A DNA stretch of 64,000 bases from Tuberibacillus sp. Marseille-P3662. GTDB taxonomy: Bacteria > Bacillota > Bacilli > Bacillales > Sporolactobacillaceae. Positions 25,987 to 34,710 of the stretch are shown here, in pieces; positions within the stretch are counted from its first letter, which is position 1; each line of letters opens with the position of its first letter. Position numbers and translations under genes: made by a program. The stretch covers positions 124,001-188,000 of the forward strand of contig NZ_FXBS01000003.1 in assembly GCF_900178005.1 (NCBI RefSeq). Direction: 5' to 3'. The notes under the pieces were generated by a model that was given only the letters and a program-made list of their open reading frames with translations, searched no databases and was not told the DNA's origin.

Positions 25987-26235
25987 ATGTGGGTGAAATC
26001 TGAAGAGAAGCGAAAGCTAGCTCTTTTATCAGCACGGAATCAAATGCTGTTTTACATGTATGTCCTCGTTTTTTGGTCAATTTATGATTGGATTGTAGAA
26101 GGATATGTTGGTCCTGCTTTAATCATTTTTGTCGTTGGTCTGGCCGTCTACTATGTCTCCTACATACTCTACAGACGAAAAAATCGTCATGAGGCTTATG
26201 ACTATCAAAAAGAAAGACAACGCTCAGGAAATTGA
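25987..26235 (+). CDS. Small membrane protein of unknown function
   Basis: This 82-residue protein has two predicted transmembrane segments (about 22-36 and 42-62: MYVLVFWSIYDWIVEG and ALIIFVVGLAVYYVSYILY) and charged ends. The C-terminus is Arg/Lys/Gln rich. GGGAGGAGG immediately precedes ATG 25987. I do not recognise the family. It is a single-gene unit with a strong terminator. Confidence 0.7.
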   Translation: MWVKSEEKRKLALLSARNQMLFYMYVLVFWSIYDWIVEGYVGPALIIFVVGLAVYYVSYILYRRKNRHEAYDYQKERQRSGN

Positions 26236-26236
26236 T

Positions 26237-26284
26237 GAAGAGGGGCTCTCTAAGTATGACAATACTCTAAGAGCCCCTTCTTAT
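26237..26284. terminator. Terminator between convergent genes
   Basis: AAGAGGGGCTCT / AGAGCCCCTTCTT stem with a roughly 20-base loop containing further pairing. It can serve the small membrane gene and, read in the other direction, pepF. Confidence 0.82.
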
Positions 26285-26304
26285 GTTATTCATACGAAGG
26301 TTTT

Positions 26305-28125
26305 TTAGTTACACGATGTGCTGGCGTCGATGTTCCTTATAATATCAATAAACGTATCAACATCTTGAGCAACTTGTTTCGCGGCGCCTTCCCAAAAATC
26401 GGGTTGAGTTAAATCGACCCCTAGGTGTTTCACTGCCAAGTCTTCAACCTTCATGGATCCGGTATCTCTTAGCAAAGCATCATATTTCTCCGCAAAAGCC
26501 GGGCCTTCTTCGGCAGCTCTGGCATAAATGCCCATGCTGAACATATAGCCAAACGTGTAAGGGAAATTATAGAATGGCACCTCTGTAATATAAAAGTGTA
26601 ACTTCGACGCCCAGAAGTGGGGATGGTAGTCAGCCAAGGCATCTTTATAAGCATCTTTCTGCGCCTGAACCATCAGTTCGTTTAACCGTTCAGCATTGAC
26701 AAACCCATTTTTACGTTCTTCATAAAAGCGTGTTTCGAACAAAAAGCGGGCATGAATATTCATGAAAAAGGCGACGGCTCGTTGTAGTTTATCATCTAAC
26801 AATGCTAATTGTTCTGAATCCGTTGATGCCGATCGAATAGCGGCATCGGCTACAATATTTTCCGCAAATGTTGATGCTGTTTCCGCTAAATTCATTGGGT
26901 AGTCCTGGTTTAACGTGGCCATATCCTGCATCACATGACTATGATAAGCGTGACCTAATTCATGAGCAAGCGTTGATACATTGCCGGGTGTGCCGCTATA
27001 TGTCATAAAAATACGCGATTCTTCCGAAAGAGGAAACGATGTGCAAAATCCACCCGGTTCTTTTCCGGAGCGGTCTTCAGCCTCGACCCATCGATGTTCA
27101 AGTGCATGCTTGGCGAAGCGAGCCATATCAGGGTTGAAATTATTAAATTTTTCGATAATGAATTCAGCACCCTCATCAAAGCTCATTTTTGTATCAGTGC
27201 TATCAAGTGGTGCTTCGACATCTGTCCACGATAGCTGATCCAATCCCATATACTTAGCCTTCGTTTGCAGGTATTCCACAACTTTAGGCTTATATGTTTC
27301 GATCACTTGCCACATGGCGTTCAAAGTCGACTCAGACATGCGGTTGATGGTTAGAGGTTCTTTTAGCACATGATCCCAGCCGCGTTTATCATAGACGTTT
27401 AAGCGAAAACCCGCTAAACTATTTAGCGTCTGTGCTAATAAATCCTCTTGCTTGCGCCAAGCCTCTTCCCAACTGTCAGCAACCGCTTGCCGTACCGATC
27501 GATCACTATCACTTAATAAATTATCAGCCTGTCCGACGGAAAGATTCTGTTCTCCTTTTACCGGATCATTATATGTAATCGTTGTCTCACCAACGATCGA
27601 ATCGTGCATGTCACTCCAACCATGATAACCATCCACAGATAAAGCATGAATGAGCTGCTCTTGATCACTAGGCAATTGCTCATGAGCGTCCTGCCTTTTT
27701 TCATTTAAAATATATGAATACGGATTGAGTGGTTTTTCCTGCAGTAAATCAGACCAAACGTCACCAGGGATTGCGGCGATGTGTTGTTCAAGAAGTGTTT
27801 CGCATGATTGGTACTCAGCGTCAATGGATTTAAGGGTGGCACTTAATTCGACAGCCTTTTTGTCATAAATATTTTGCGCCCGCAAACAACCGATGAAGGA
27901 TTCAGCTTCACCTAGTCGGGCCGTTAGATCTTGAAACATATTAATATCATGCTTGAAAGCATCAGCTTCATCAACTGATTTTGGAGCTGTTGCTTTGTTT
28001 AATCGGTCATAAAAAGAAGCAACATCTTGTTTCAAAGTGGACAGGAACGCACGAAACGACTGTGATTCGCTGCCGTCTGTAAAAATGGCATCCAAGTCCC
28101 ATGTTGTTTGTAATGTTTGTTCCAT
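26305..28125 (-). CDS. M3 family oligoendopeptidase (PepF-like)
   Basis: This 606-residue cytoplasmic zinc metallopeptidase is of the oligoendopeptidase F group and cuts peptides of roughly 7-17 residues. The catalytic site is LAHELGHAYHSH (HExxH near residue 390) with the downstream Glu in NLAETASTFAE. The N-terminal PepF helical domain and YSGTPGNVSTL are also typical. GGGAG precedes ATG 28125. It is monocistronic on the minus strand. Confidence 0.93.
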   Translation of the reverse strand: MEQTLQTTWDLDAIFTDGSESQSFRAFLSTLKQDVASFYDRLNKATAPKSVDEADAFKHDINMFQDLTARLGEAESFIGCLRAQNIYDKKAVELSATLKSIDAEYQSCETLLEQHIAAIPGDVWSDLLQEKPLNPYSYILNEKRQDAHEQLPSDQEQLIHALSVDGYHGWSDMHDSIVGETTITYNDPVKGEQNLSVGQADNLLSDSDRSVRQAVADSWEEAWRKQEDLLAQTLNSLAGFRLNVYDKRGWDHVLKEPLTINRMSESTLNAMWQVIETYKPKVVEYLQTKAKYMGLDQLSWTDVEAPLDSTDTKMSFDEGAEFIIEKFNNFNPDMARFAKHALEHRWVEAEDRSGKEPGGFCTSFPLSEESRIFMTYSGTPGNVSTLAHELGHAYHSHVMQDMATLNQDYPMNLAETASTFAENIVADAAIRSASTDSEQLALLDDKLQRAVAFFMNIHARFLFETRFYEERKNGFVNAERLNELMVQAQKDAYKDALADYHPHFWASKLHFYITEVPFYNFPYTFGYMFSMGIYARAAEEGPAFAEKYDALLRDTGSMKVEDLAVKHLGVDLTQPDFWEGAAKQVAQDVDTFIDIIRNIDASTSCN

Positions 28126-28202
28126 ATATATCGTCTCCCTTTATATAGTGGAAAAGTTGTAAGACAATATAATTATATCAGAATTTTAGCATACACGGGA
28201 CA

Positions 28203-28694
28203 TCAATGAACTTGAAGGGTTATGGACTTTTCGGGTTGAGGTGATTCATTCGAAACTAACCAAAATTTTAAAGTGTAAGTACCGGAGCTTAAGTCATCAA
28301 TTGTAGTATGATAGGTCATGGTTTCGCCTTGTTTCAACTTTTCTGTTCCTAGCACTTGATTAAACATGCGGTCCTTAGAGTATTGCTTAACGATCTGTCC
28401 ATCTTGTGACTTGATGATGTAATCAAACCGTTGAGACGTGTTAAAATGGTAAGTAACGATGTGTTCGGTCTGATTTTTGAGACTGAACGTCACTTTAGCC
28501 CCATCACCCGATTGTTTATAAGAAAGTGATGGTTCAACACGACCGGCAACGATCCCGCCTGATTGGGCGGGTTGACTTGGATTGTCAGATGGATTTGTTT
28601 TTGACGACGGATTGTCCATGGATGCATCACCACACGCTGGAAGGATAAATACTGACATTATACAAACTAAGCTAAAAAATGATGACTTGATCAT
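28203..28694 (-). CDS. Lipoprotein with BsuPI-type proteinase inhibitor domain
   Basis: This 163-residue lipoprotein has a signal sequence ending in lipobox LPAC (Cys21). A Pro/Ser/Asn-rich linker (about 25-50) is followed by an immunoglobulin-like BsuPI domain with VTFSLKNQTEHIVTYHFNTSQRFD and the late GTYTLKFWLV. BsuPI was described as an intracellular proteinase inhibitor of B. subtilis; exported lipoprotein relatives have unproven roles. It diverges from yjbQ. Confidence 0.85.
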   Translation of the reverse strand: MIKSSFFSLVCIMSVFILPACGDASMDNPSSKTNPSDNPSQPAQSGGIVAGRVEPSLSYKQSGDGAKVTFSLKNQTEHIVTYHFNTSQRFDYIIKSQDGQIVKQYSKDRMFNQVLGTEKLKQGETMTYHTTIDDLSSGTYTLKFWLVSNESPQPEKSITLQVH

Positions 28695-28735
28695 TTATAC
28701 AGCTCCTTTTATAGTCTATTATGGAGGATTGTTTC

Positions 28736-29140
28736 ATGTTACAAACATTCGATTTACAAACGCATCATCGTGATGAGATGGTTGAGATTACAGGTTCATT
28801 GAATGACTTTATACGTCAACAAGGCATTGAAGAAGGGACCTTGTTTGTACAAACGTTACATACAACAGCTGGAATCACCGTTAATGAGAATGCCGATCCT
28901 GATGTTAAACATGATATGTTAATGCGTCTTGATGAAGTCTATCCTTGGGATCATCCGAAATACCGCCATGGTGAAGGTAATAGTGCTTCGCATTTAAAGA
29001 CGAGTACGGTCGGTGTGACGCAAACGCTGTTGATCAGTCAAGGCCGCCTGATGTTAGGCACGTGGCAAGGCGTGTATTTTTGTGAATTTGATGGTCCGCG
29101 CCGAAGGAAGTATGTTGTTTTAGTACAAGCTCACTCTTAA
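28736..29140 (+). CDS. yjbQ: YjbQ family protein (UPF0047)
   Basis: This 134-residue protein contains [41 protein letters not shown] and [18 protein letters not shown], the three conserved blocks of the YjbQ family. Its histidines form a metal-like site. Weak thiamine-phosphate synthase activity has been reported for E. coli YjbQ, but the physiological role is open. ATG 28736 follows GGAGG by eight bases. The upstream in-frame ATG at 28721 overlaps the ribosome binding site. Confidence 0.9.
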   Translation: MLQTFDLQTHHRDEMVEITGSLNDFIRQQGIEEGTLFVQTLHTTAGITVNENADPDVKHDMLMRLDEVYPWDHPKYRHGEGNSASHLKTSTVGVTQTLLISQGRLMLGTWQGVYFCEFDGPRRRKYVVLVQAHS

Positions 29141-29191
29141 TGAGTGAGGGGATTTGAAGCTATGGTACAACAGTGAAAGGATGAAACTCAA

Positions 29192-29668
29192 GTGACCAAT
29201 GTAGTATTTGTGTGTCTAGGAAATATCTGCAGGTCTCCGATGGCGGAAGCGATATTCCGGCACTTAATCCATGAAAATCATTTATCTGAGCATATTAAGA
29301 CCGATTCAGCAGGCATTGGCCCATGGCATGTGGGAGAGACTCCCCATAGAGGTACACGGGATATTTTGGATGCAAATAGCATTTCATATGAAGGCATGGA
29401 AGGCAGACAAATGAGTGCCAATGATTTTCACCATTTTGATTACGTTGTTGCTATGGATACCAGTAATGTTGATCATCTGTATAACCTAGCGGAAGATGAT
29501 GATACGGATCTTTTCAAATTAATGGATTTTGTTGAAGACCAAAAAGGCGAAGATGTTCCTGACCCCTATATGACAGGCAATTTTGAACACGTGTATGGCA
29601 TGGTGGACAAGGGTTGCAGAGGCCTGTTTGAATATATTTGTACTCAGGAAGGTTTGCCGAAAAATTGA
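29192..29668 (+). CDS. yfkJ: Low-molecular-weight protein-tyrosine phosphatase YfkJ
   Basis: This 158-residue enzyme has the P-loop VCLGNICRSP at its N-terminus (nucleophile C8, R14) and the general acid Asp in VPDPYMTG. It is similar to B. subtilis YfkJ, a low-molecular-weight tyrosine phosphatase linked to ethanol stress resistance. GTG 29192 is the start, with GAAAGG about 11 bases before. It precedes a CvfC-like gene, a YtxH-like gene and yfkH, so part of the B. subtilis yfkJ-yfkH order is kept. Confidence 0.92.
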   Translation: MTNVVFVCLGNICRSPMAEAIFRHLIHENHLSEHIKTDSAGIGPWHVGETPHRGTRDILDANSISYEGMEGRQMSANDFHHFDYVVAMDTSNVDHLYNLAEDDDTDLFKLMDFVEDQKGEDVPDPYMTGNFEHVYGMVDKGCRGLFEYICTQEGLPKN

Positions 29669-29693
29669 CATTATAGATGAGGTGATGATGTTT

Positions 29694-30836
29694 ATGAAGT
29701 TACTCTCAATCGAACCGACACCAAGTCCGAACTCCATGAAACTGAATGTTAGCGAATCATTAGAAGCGGGTAATAATTACAATTACAAAGCAGAAGAAAC
29801 TTATCCCGAAGCACCTAGCTATGTGAACCAATTATTAAGGATCGAAGGTGTGAAAGGCTTTTATCGTGTCGCTGATTTTATCGCAATAGAGCGTTTCCCT
29901 AAGTACGATTGGGAGGCGATTTTGCCGGAAGTCAGAGCTGTCTTTGGTGAAGCTGAAGATAGGAGTGAAAGCGGTGAGGCATCCGCGGATCCTAACAAGG
30001 CTGCCCAAGGTTTTGGTGAGATCCGGGTATTTATCCAAAAGTTTCGGGATATTCCCATGCAAGTCAAACTTGAAGTTGATGGAGAAGAACAGCGTGCAGG
30101 TCTACCCGAACGGTTTACTGAAGCTGTTATGGAGGCACAATCAGCTTCAGATAATATGATAATGGAACGACAATGGGTTGAACAGACACCGCGTTATGGT
30201 GATCCCCAGGAAGTTAAGCAGGATGTCACTGAAGAATTATCAGCAGCTTATAGTGATGAACGTCTAAGGGATTTAATTGATCAGGCTTTTAAAATGAATT
30301 CAAATGAAGCGACTCATACCAATCCATTTATCAAAGTTACAGAAGCCATGCTTGACGACCCCGATTGGAAGCAACGTTATGCGGCTTTGGATCGTATGGA
30401 TCCTTCAATAGATGATTTACCGGTTCTTGAAAAAGCATTGCATGATAATAAAGTGGGTATCCGCCGTTTGGCCGCAGTTTATCTGGGCATGTTAGAAGAT
30501 ACCCGGGCTTTACCCTATCTATACGAGGCGTTGAAAGATAAAACGGTGACGGTTCGTCGAACAGCAGGAGATGCTTTGTCGGATATTGGCGATGCTAAAG
30601 CCATTCCTGCTATGATTGATGCATTGAAGGATCCCAGTAAAATTGTAAGATGGCGGGCTGCGATGTTTTTGTATGAAGTGGGTGATGAGACGGCTATAGA
30701 GGCCTTGCGTAATGCCCAAGATGATCCTGAATTTGAAGTTGCTCTACAAATTAAAATGGCATTAGAACGAATTGAAGGCGGTACAGAGGCTAAAGGTTCT
30801 GTTTGGAAGCAAATGACTAATGCGTTTGATAATTAA
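29694..30836 (+). CDS. Conserved virulence factor C-like protein (YpgR type, NifU-N-like plus HEAT repeats)
   Basis: This 380-residue protein starts with a NifU/Nfu N-terminal-like domain (SIEPTPSPNSMKLNV, residues about 4-18). The middle region contains QEVKQDVTEEL, and the C-terminal 150 residues are HEAT/PBS-lyase-type repeats: RLAAVYLGMLEDTRALPYLY, VRRTAGDALSDIGDAKAIP, VRWRAAMFLYEVGDETAIE. This is the architecture of staphylococcal CvfC and Bacillus YpgR, for which no biochemical activity is known. ATG 29694 matches the family start. The frame is open upstream into yfkJ but that part is not coding. Confidence 0.87.
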   Translation: MKLLSIEPTPSPNSMKLNVSESLEAGNNYNYKAEETYPEAPSYVNQLLRIEGVKGFYRVADFIAIERFPKYDWEAILPEVRAVFGEAEDRSESGEASADPNKAAQGFGEIRVFIQKFRDIPMQVKLEVDGEEQRAGLPERFTEAVMEAQSASDNMIMERQWVEQTPRYGDPQEVKQDVTEELSAAYSDERLRDLIDQAFKMNSNEATHTNPFIKVTEAMLDDPDWKQRYAALDRMDPSIDDLPVLEKALHDNKVGIRRLAAVYLGMLEDTRALPYLYEALKDKTVTVRRTAGDALSDIGDAKAIPAMIDALKDPSKIVRWRAAMFLYEVGDETAIEALRNAQDDPEFEVALQIKMALERIEGGTEAKGSVWKQMTNAFDN

Positions 30837-30844
30837 CATAAGGC

Positions 30845-30878
30845 AAACCGGTTCAAACGAGAGTGAGCCGGTTTTTTA
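30845..30878 (+). terminator. Terminator after the CvfC-like gene
   Basis: AAACCGGTTCA / TGAGCCGGTTT with one bulge, a seven-base loop, then a T-run. Confidence 0.88.
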
Positions 30879-31043
30879 ATAATGATTTTTGTACCATAAT
30901 CATACTCTTTAAATGGTGATGTTTAAGTTGGTTCCTTTAGCATGTTTAGCCAATCGCATTTTGCCATTATATATTATTTGCGACTGTACAGAATAATATT
31001 GTAGCCGAATAGGCTGCAGTTTGTTATAAGGGGGCGAGAAACT

Positions 31044-31778
31044 TTGGACATGCAAAACCAACATCACGGTAAGTTAGGCCGTTTTATGCTGTATGGCGGA
31101 TTGCTCGGCGCGGGTGTATCACTTTTCTATAAGGATACTCGATTAGCCTTGAAAGAGAACTGGGATCAGTTGAAACAGGGCTCGTACAACCTATATCAAA
31201 CCGTGCGGACCAATCCTGACAGCATTTCCAATTATATGCAGAACACATCGGATAATATTAGGATGACGGCACAGGAAGTTTCTAACGACTTACGGGAGAT
31301 GGCTGATAAAGTAAGCGGTGTGCGCAATAGCTCAACCCAAGCTTATCAATACGCTGTAGAAGCCGGCAGTGAAGTCGGAGAAATCACAACAAAAATTAAG
31401 AACAGTGGTCGAAATTTCACTATGCCACCGGCCTCAATTCCAGCAAACGGTATGGCGTATAACAGTGTGGTTGATAGCGGTCTTTCTGGTGACAGTTTGA
31501 ACAGTTATGATCCGACGGCTGATACTGTTACAGATTCAGGAATGACAAATAATACTGTGACAGGCAACAACACTGTTACAGACCCTAGTATAACGGGAAA
31601 TACAGTAACAGGCGATGATACTGTTACCGATGCAAATAACCAGGTTGTCACTCAACCTATGCCAAATTATAACGACCTGAATTGGCAGGAAAGTGCGGAA
31701 CAACTTCCCGCTCCGGATAATGATGAGGAACAACTTCCGGCTCCTCAATCTTCTGATACGGATACTTTGGAGCAATAA
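31044..31778 (+). CDS. YtxH-like membrane-associated protein with Thr-Val repeat tail
   Basis: This 244-residue protein has an N-terminal hydrophobic segment (about 12-27, GRFMLYGGLLGAGVSLFY). An amphipathic coiled-coil-like region (about 35-120) is typical of YtxH/general-stress proteins. A disordered C-terminus carries an imperfect repeat of TVTD and TVTG (about 158-200) and then an acidic Pro-rich tail with two EQLPAP copies. TTG 31044 has AAGGGGG nine bases upstream, so it is preferred to ATG 31050. It is followed at 20 bases by yfkH and may work in the envelope with it. Function unknown. Confidence 0.75.
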   Translation: MDMQNQHHGKLGRFMLYGGLLGAGVSLFYKDTRLALKENWDQLKQGSYNLYQTVRTNPDSISNYMQNTSDNIRMTAQEVSNDLREMADKVSGVRNSSTQAYQYAVEAGSEVGEITTKIKNSGRNFTMPPASIPANGMAYNSVVDSGLSGDSLNSYDPTADTVTDSGMTNNTVTGNNTVTDPSITGNTVTGDDTVTDANNQVVTQPMPNYNDLNWQESAEQLPAPDNDEEQLPAPQSSDTDTLEQ

Positions 31779-31797
31779 TAAAGGTGGGGAACCACTT

Positions 31798-32640
31798 ATG
31801 GGGAAACTAAGTCAGATTGTCTTTTTTAAAACATTTTTTGTAAGGCTATATCGGCGGTTTATGGAGGATCGGGCATTGGAACTAGCGGCACAGTTAGCTT
31901 ATTTTTTTCTGTTGTCGCTATTCCCCTTCCTCATCTTTACCTTTTCAATTCTTTCTTACTTAGGGATTACAGGAGAACAGATGCTGCCATACATAGAACA
32001 GTTTGCGCCACCGGACGTTTTTGATATTATTAAAAATAATTTAAATAGTGTCCTTAGTCAAAGCGGAGGTGGAGGTGTCCTATCTGTCAGTGCGTTGATT
32101 GCCATATGGTCAGCATCAACGGCCGTTGTTGCTATCATTCGAACGATGAATAGAGCTTATAATGTTGAAGAAGGGCGTCCGTTTATCCTCACTCGTTTAA
32201 CAGCGATTGCACTGACATTTGCAGTGATATTTGTCATTATTATGGCGCTTGTGCTTAATGTTTTTGGGCCAACGGTTGGTAAAGAATTATTTCATTACTT
32301 AGGGATTCCTGAAAATATTTTTAAAATTTGGGATATCTTGCGGTTACTTATTAGCTTTTTGATTATCATTGTTGTCTTTGCTTGTCTCTATTGTTTTGCC
32401 CCAAACAAACAGCTGCACTTCAGTGAGGTCATTGTGGGGGCTGTACTAGCGGCAGTGTTATGGCAATGTGCATCACTGGCATTTTCCTATTATGTGGAAC
32501 AGTTTGGGCAGTTTTCAGCGACATATGGAACTTTACAAGGGATCATCATCCTCATGATATGGTTTTATTTAACAGGTTTAACCATCATTATTGGCGGTGA
32601 AATCAATGCCGTTTTGCGACAAATTAGACGTCATGGATAA
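31798..32640 (+). CDS. yfkH: YihY/BrkB family membrane protein YfkH
   Basis: This 280-residue protein has six transmembrane segments. The YihY family signatures LAAQLAYFFLLSLFPFLIF, IWSASTAVVAIIRTMNRAYNV, SEVIVGAVLAAVLWQCASLAF, YGTLQGIIILMIWFYLTG and GGEINAVL are all present. The family was once annotated as ribonuclease BN, which is incorrect. It may be a transporter. ATG 31798 follows AAGGTGGGG by eight bases; the longer in-frame start lies in the upstream gene. Confidence 0.92.
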   Translation: MGKLSQIVFFKTFFVRLYRRFMEDRALELAAQLAYFFLLSLFPFLIFTFSILSYLGITGEQMLPYIEQFAPPDVFDIIKNNLNSVLSQSGGGGVLSVSALIAIWSASTAVVAIIRTMNRAYNVEEGRPFILTRLTAIALTFAVIFVIIMALVLNVFGPTVGKELFHYLGIPENIFKIWDILRLLISFLIIIVVFACLYCFAPNKQLHFSEVIVGAVLAAVLWQCASLAFSYYVEQFGQFSATYGTLQGIIILMIWFYLTGLTIIIGGEINAVLRQIRRHG

Positions 32641-32708
32641 GTTGGGTGGATCCCGAGAACAATAGGAATGATATTTGTATGGAATGATGGATATAAGGAG
32701 GGTTTGTT

Positions 32709-34346
32709 ATGCGATCAGCCGAATTACTGATAAAATGCCTTGAAAATGAAGGTGTTAAATATATGTTCGGTGTACCCGGTGAAGAAAACTTAGATATGAT
32801 GGATGCGCTGCTTGACTCTGACATTGAGTTTGTGACCACCCGCCATGAAACAGGTGCTGCCTTTATGGCTGGGGTGATGGGACGTCTCACCGGCAAACCT
32901 GGTATATGCCTTGCCACTTTAGGACCCGGTGCGACCAATATGCTTACTGGCGTTGCTAATAGTAATATGGACTGTAATCCCGTCGTTGCGATTGCGGGGC
33001 AGGGTGATTTGGAACGGCTGCATAAGGAATCGCACCAAGCTTATGACTTGGGAGCCATGTATCGTCCGGTGACGAAATATACGGCAAGAATGACTGACAA
33101 AGATATTGTTCCCGAAGTGGTTCGGAAAGCAGCGAAATTAGCAGAAACGGAAAAGCCTGGCGCCACCTTTATCGAACTACCTGAAGATATTGCAGGTATG
33201 GAAGTTGAAGGGGAACCCTTAGACTATGTTGAAAACGAGTATCCCCAAGCTCAAGTTGAAAGCATTGATAAGGCAGCTGACCTTATTAACAAAGCTGAAC
33301 GTCCAATACTTCTTGTTGGAAATGGCGCGACCCGCTGTCATTCTACAGAACCGTTGGTTGCTTTGGCAGAAAAATTACAAGCACCGGTCACGGAAACGTT
33401 TATGGGCAAGGGAGCGATTTCTTGGGAACATCCCCTTAGCTTAATGACGATTGGTTTGTCGGGCGGTGATTATGTCAGTTGTGCTGTTGAAAAATCTGAT
33501 TTAATTGTTTCAATTGGATTTGATATGAGTGAATTTCCACCATCCAATTGGAACCCTGACGGAAGCATTCCCGTATTACATGTAGATACCCAAAATGCTG
33601 AAGTTGATAGTGCTTATCCAGTCGTAGCTAGTGTTGTAGGTGATATTACCAAAAACTTAGCACAATTAACTGAGGCCGTTAAAGAGCGAAAAGAACCGGC
33701 TAATTATGTTCAATCCATCAGAGATCAAATATTGAACGAGTATCATCAATATGAACAAGACAATGCGTTTCCGGTTAAACCACAGAAAATGATTCATGAC
33801 TTGCGCGATGTTATGGGCGAGGATGACATGGTTCTATCTGATGTCGGTGCCCATAAGATGTGGTTGGCGCGAATGTATCATTGCTACAAGCCGAATACGT
33901 GCTTAATTTCAAATGGATTAGCTTCAATGGGTATCTCAGTTCCCGGCGGGATTGCATCCAAACTTGTCTATCCTGATAAAAAGGTTGTTTCCGTAGTCGG
34001 TGATGGTGGTATGTTAATGACAGGCATGGAGCTGGAAACTGCTGTCCGCCTCCAGTTACCACTTGTTATTTTTATATGGCGTGATAATGGTTATGGACTC
34101 ATTGAATGGAAGCAAGAAAATCAATTTGACCGCCCATCACATATTTCATTTGGTAATCCGGATTTTGTTAAAATGGCAGAATCTTTCGGGGCTCAAGGTT
34201 TTCGTGTCGAAAAGGCAGAAGACTTAAAAGGGACTCTTGAACAAGCCTTGAAAGTCGACGGACCTGCAGTTATTGATTGTCCCGTTGATTATGGGGAGAA
34301 CACAAAATTAACGGAACGATTGAATCAGTTGGAATGTGACTTTTAA
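32709..34346 (+). CDS. Acetolactate synthase-like thiamine diphosphate enzyme (catabolic AlsS-like)
   Basis: This 545-residue three-domain ThDP enzyme has an N-terminal pyrimidine-binding domain with the catalytic Glu in TTRHETGAAFMAG. A central domain follows, and the C-terminal cofactor domain carries GDGGMLMTGMELETAVRLQL and ends the metal site with RDNGYG. The segments QAYDLGAMYRPVTKY and IGFDMSEFPPSNWNPDG resemble B. subtilis AlsS, which condenses two pyruvates to acetolactate. There is no regulatory subunit (ilvN) or alsD alongside, so catabolic use is likely but not proven. AAGGAGG lies about eight bases before ATG. Confidence 0.85.
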   Translation: MRSAELLIKCLENEGVKYMFGVPGEENLDMMDALLDSDIEFVTTRHETGAAFMAGVMGRLTGKPGICLATLGPGATNMLTGVANSNMDCNPVVAIAGQGDLERLHKESHQAYDLGAMYRPVTKYTARMTDKDIVPEVVRKAAKLAETEKPGATFIELPEDIAGMEVEGEPLDYVENEYPQAQVESIDKAADLINKAERPILLVGNGATRCHSTEPLVALAEKLQAPVTETFMGKGAISWEHPLSLMTIGLSGGDYVSCAVEKSDLIVSIGFDMSEFPPSNWNPDGSIPVLHVDTQNAEVDSAYPVVASVVGDITKNLAQLTEAVKERKEPANYVQSIRDQILNEYHQYEQDNAFPVKPQKMIHDLRDVMGEDDMVLSDVGAHKMWLARMYHCYKPNTCLISNGLASMGISVPGGIASKLVYPDKKVVSVVGDGGMLMTGMELETAVRLQLPLVIFIWRDNGYGLIEWKQENQFDRPSHISFGNPDFVKMAESFGAQGFRVEKAEDLKGTLEQALKVDGPAVIDCPVDYGENTKLTERLNQLECDF

Positions 34347-34357
34347 AACGTTGTTTT

Positions 34358-34383
34358 GGGCGGCTTTATTGGGTCGCCCTTTT
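34358..34383 (+). terminator. Terminator after the acetolactate synthase gene
   Basis: GGGCGGC / GTCGCCC-type stem followed by TTTT, 12 bases after the stop. Confidence 0.75.
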
Positions 34384-34434
34384 ACATATATACTCTTTTC
34401 GTATGGATTGTTGTTATTTGGTACGCAGTTGAAA

Positions 34435-34603
34435 TACACTTCGCTTTCCGCGGGCGACCAGTGAGCCCCCTCATGCCCACAGGATGTGGGTAGGATCAGC
34501 GTTGTCACAGGAGGTGACGAATTTAGCTGATCATCCTTAATGCGTACTCTCTGTGTTCTGCGGGGCCTCACTTTGGCCGCTGTTTCCCGCAGGAGTCTAC
34601 GTG
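34435..34603. repeat. Dispersed Bacillus-type hairpin repeat, copy 1
   Basis: This non-coding element begins TACACTTCGCTTTCCGCGGG and ends CCCGCAGGAGTCTACGTG. Inner pairs include GGATCAGC with GCTGATC and GTCAC with GTGAC. Its core GTGAGCC-CCTCATGCCCACA and TGTGGGTAGGATCAGCGTTG recurs at 48261-48420. Such CTTCGCTTTCCGCGGG elements are widespread between genes in bacilli. It fills most of the 364-base gap before the next gene. Confidence 0.8.
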
Positions 34604-34710
34604 AATTTTAACTGCTCACAGCACCTAACAGTTTCTTGATTCATAACCCAATGCAACAATCTGTTATAAAAGAGCTTGCATACAAAAATTGGGGAGAGGG
34701 ATGTAATAAT

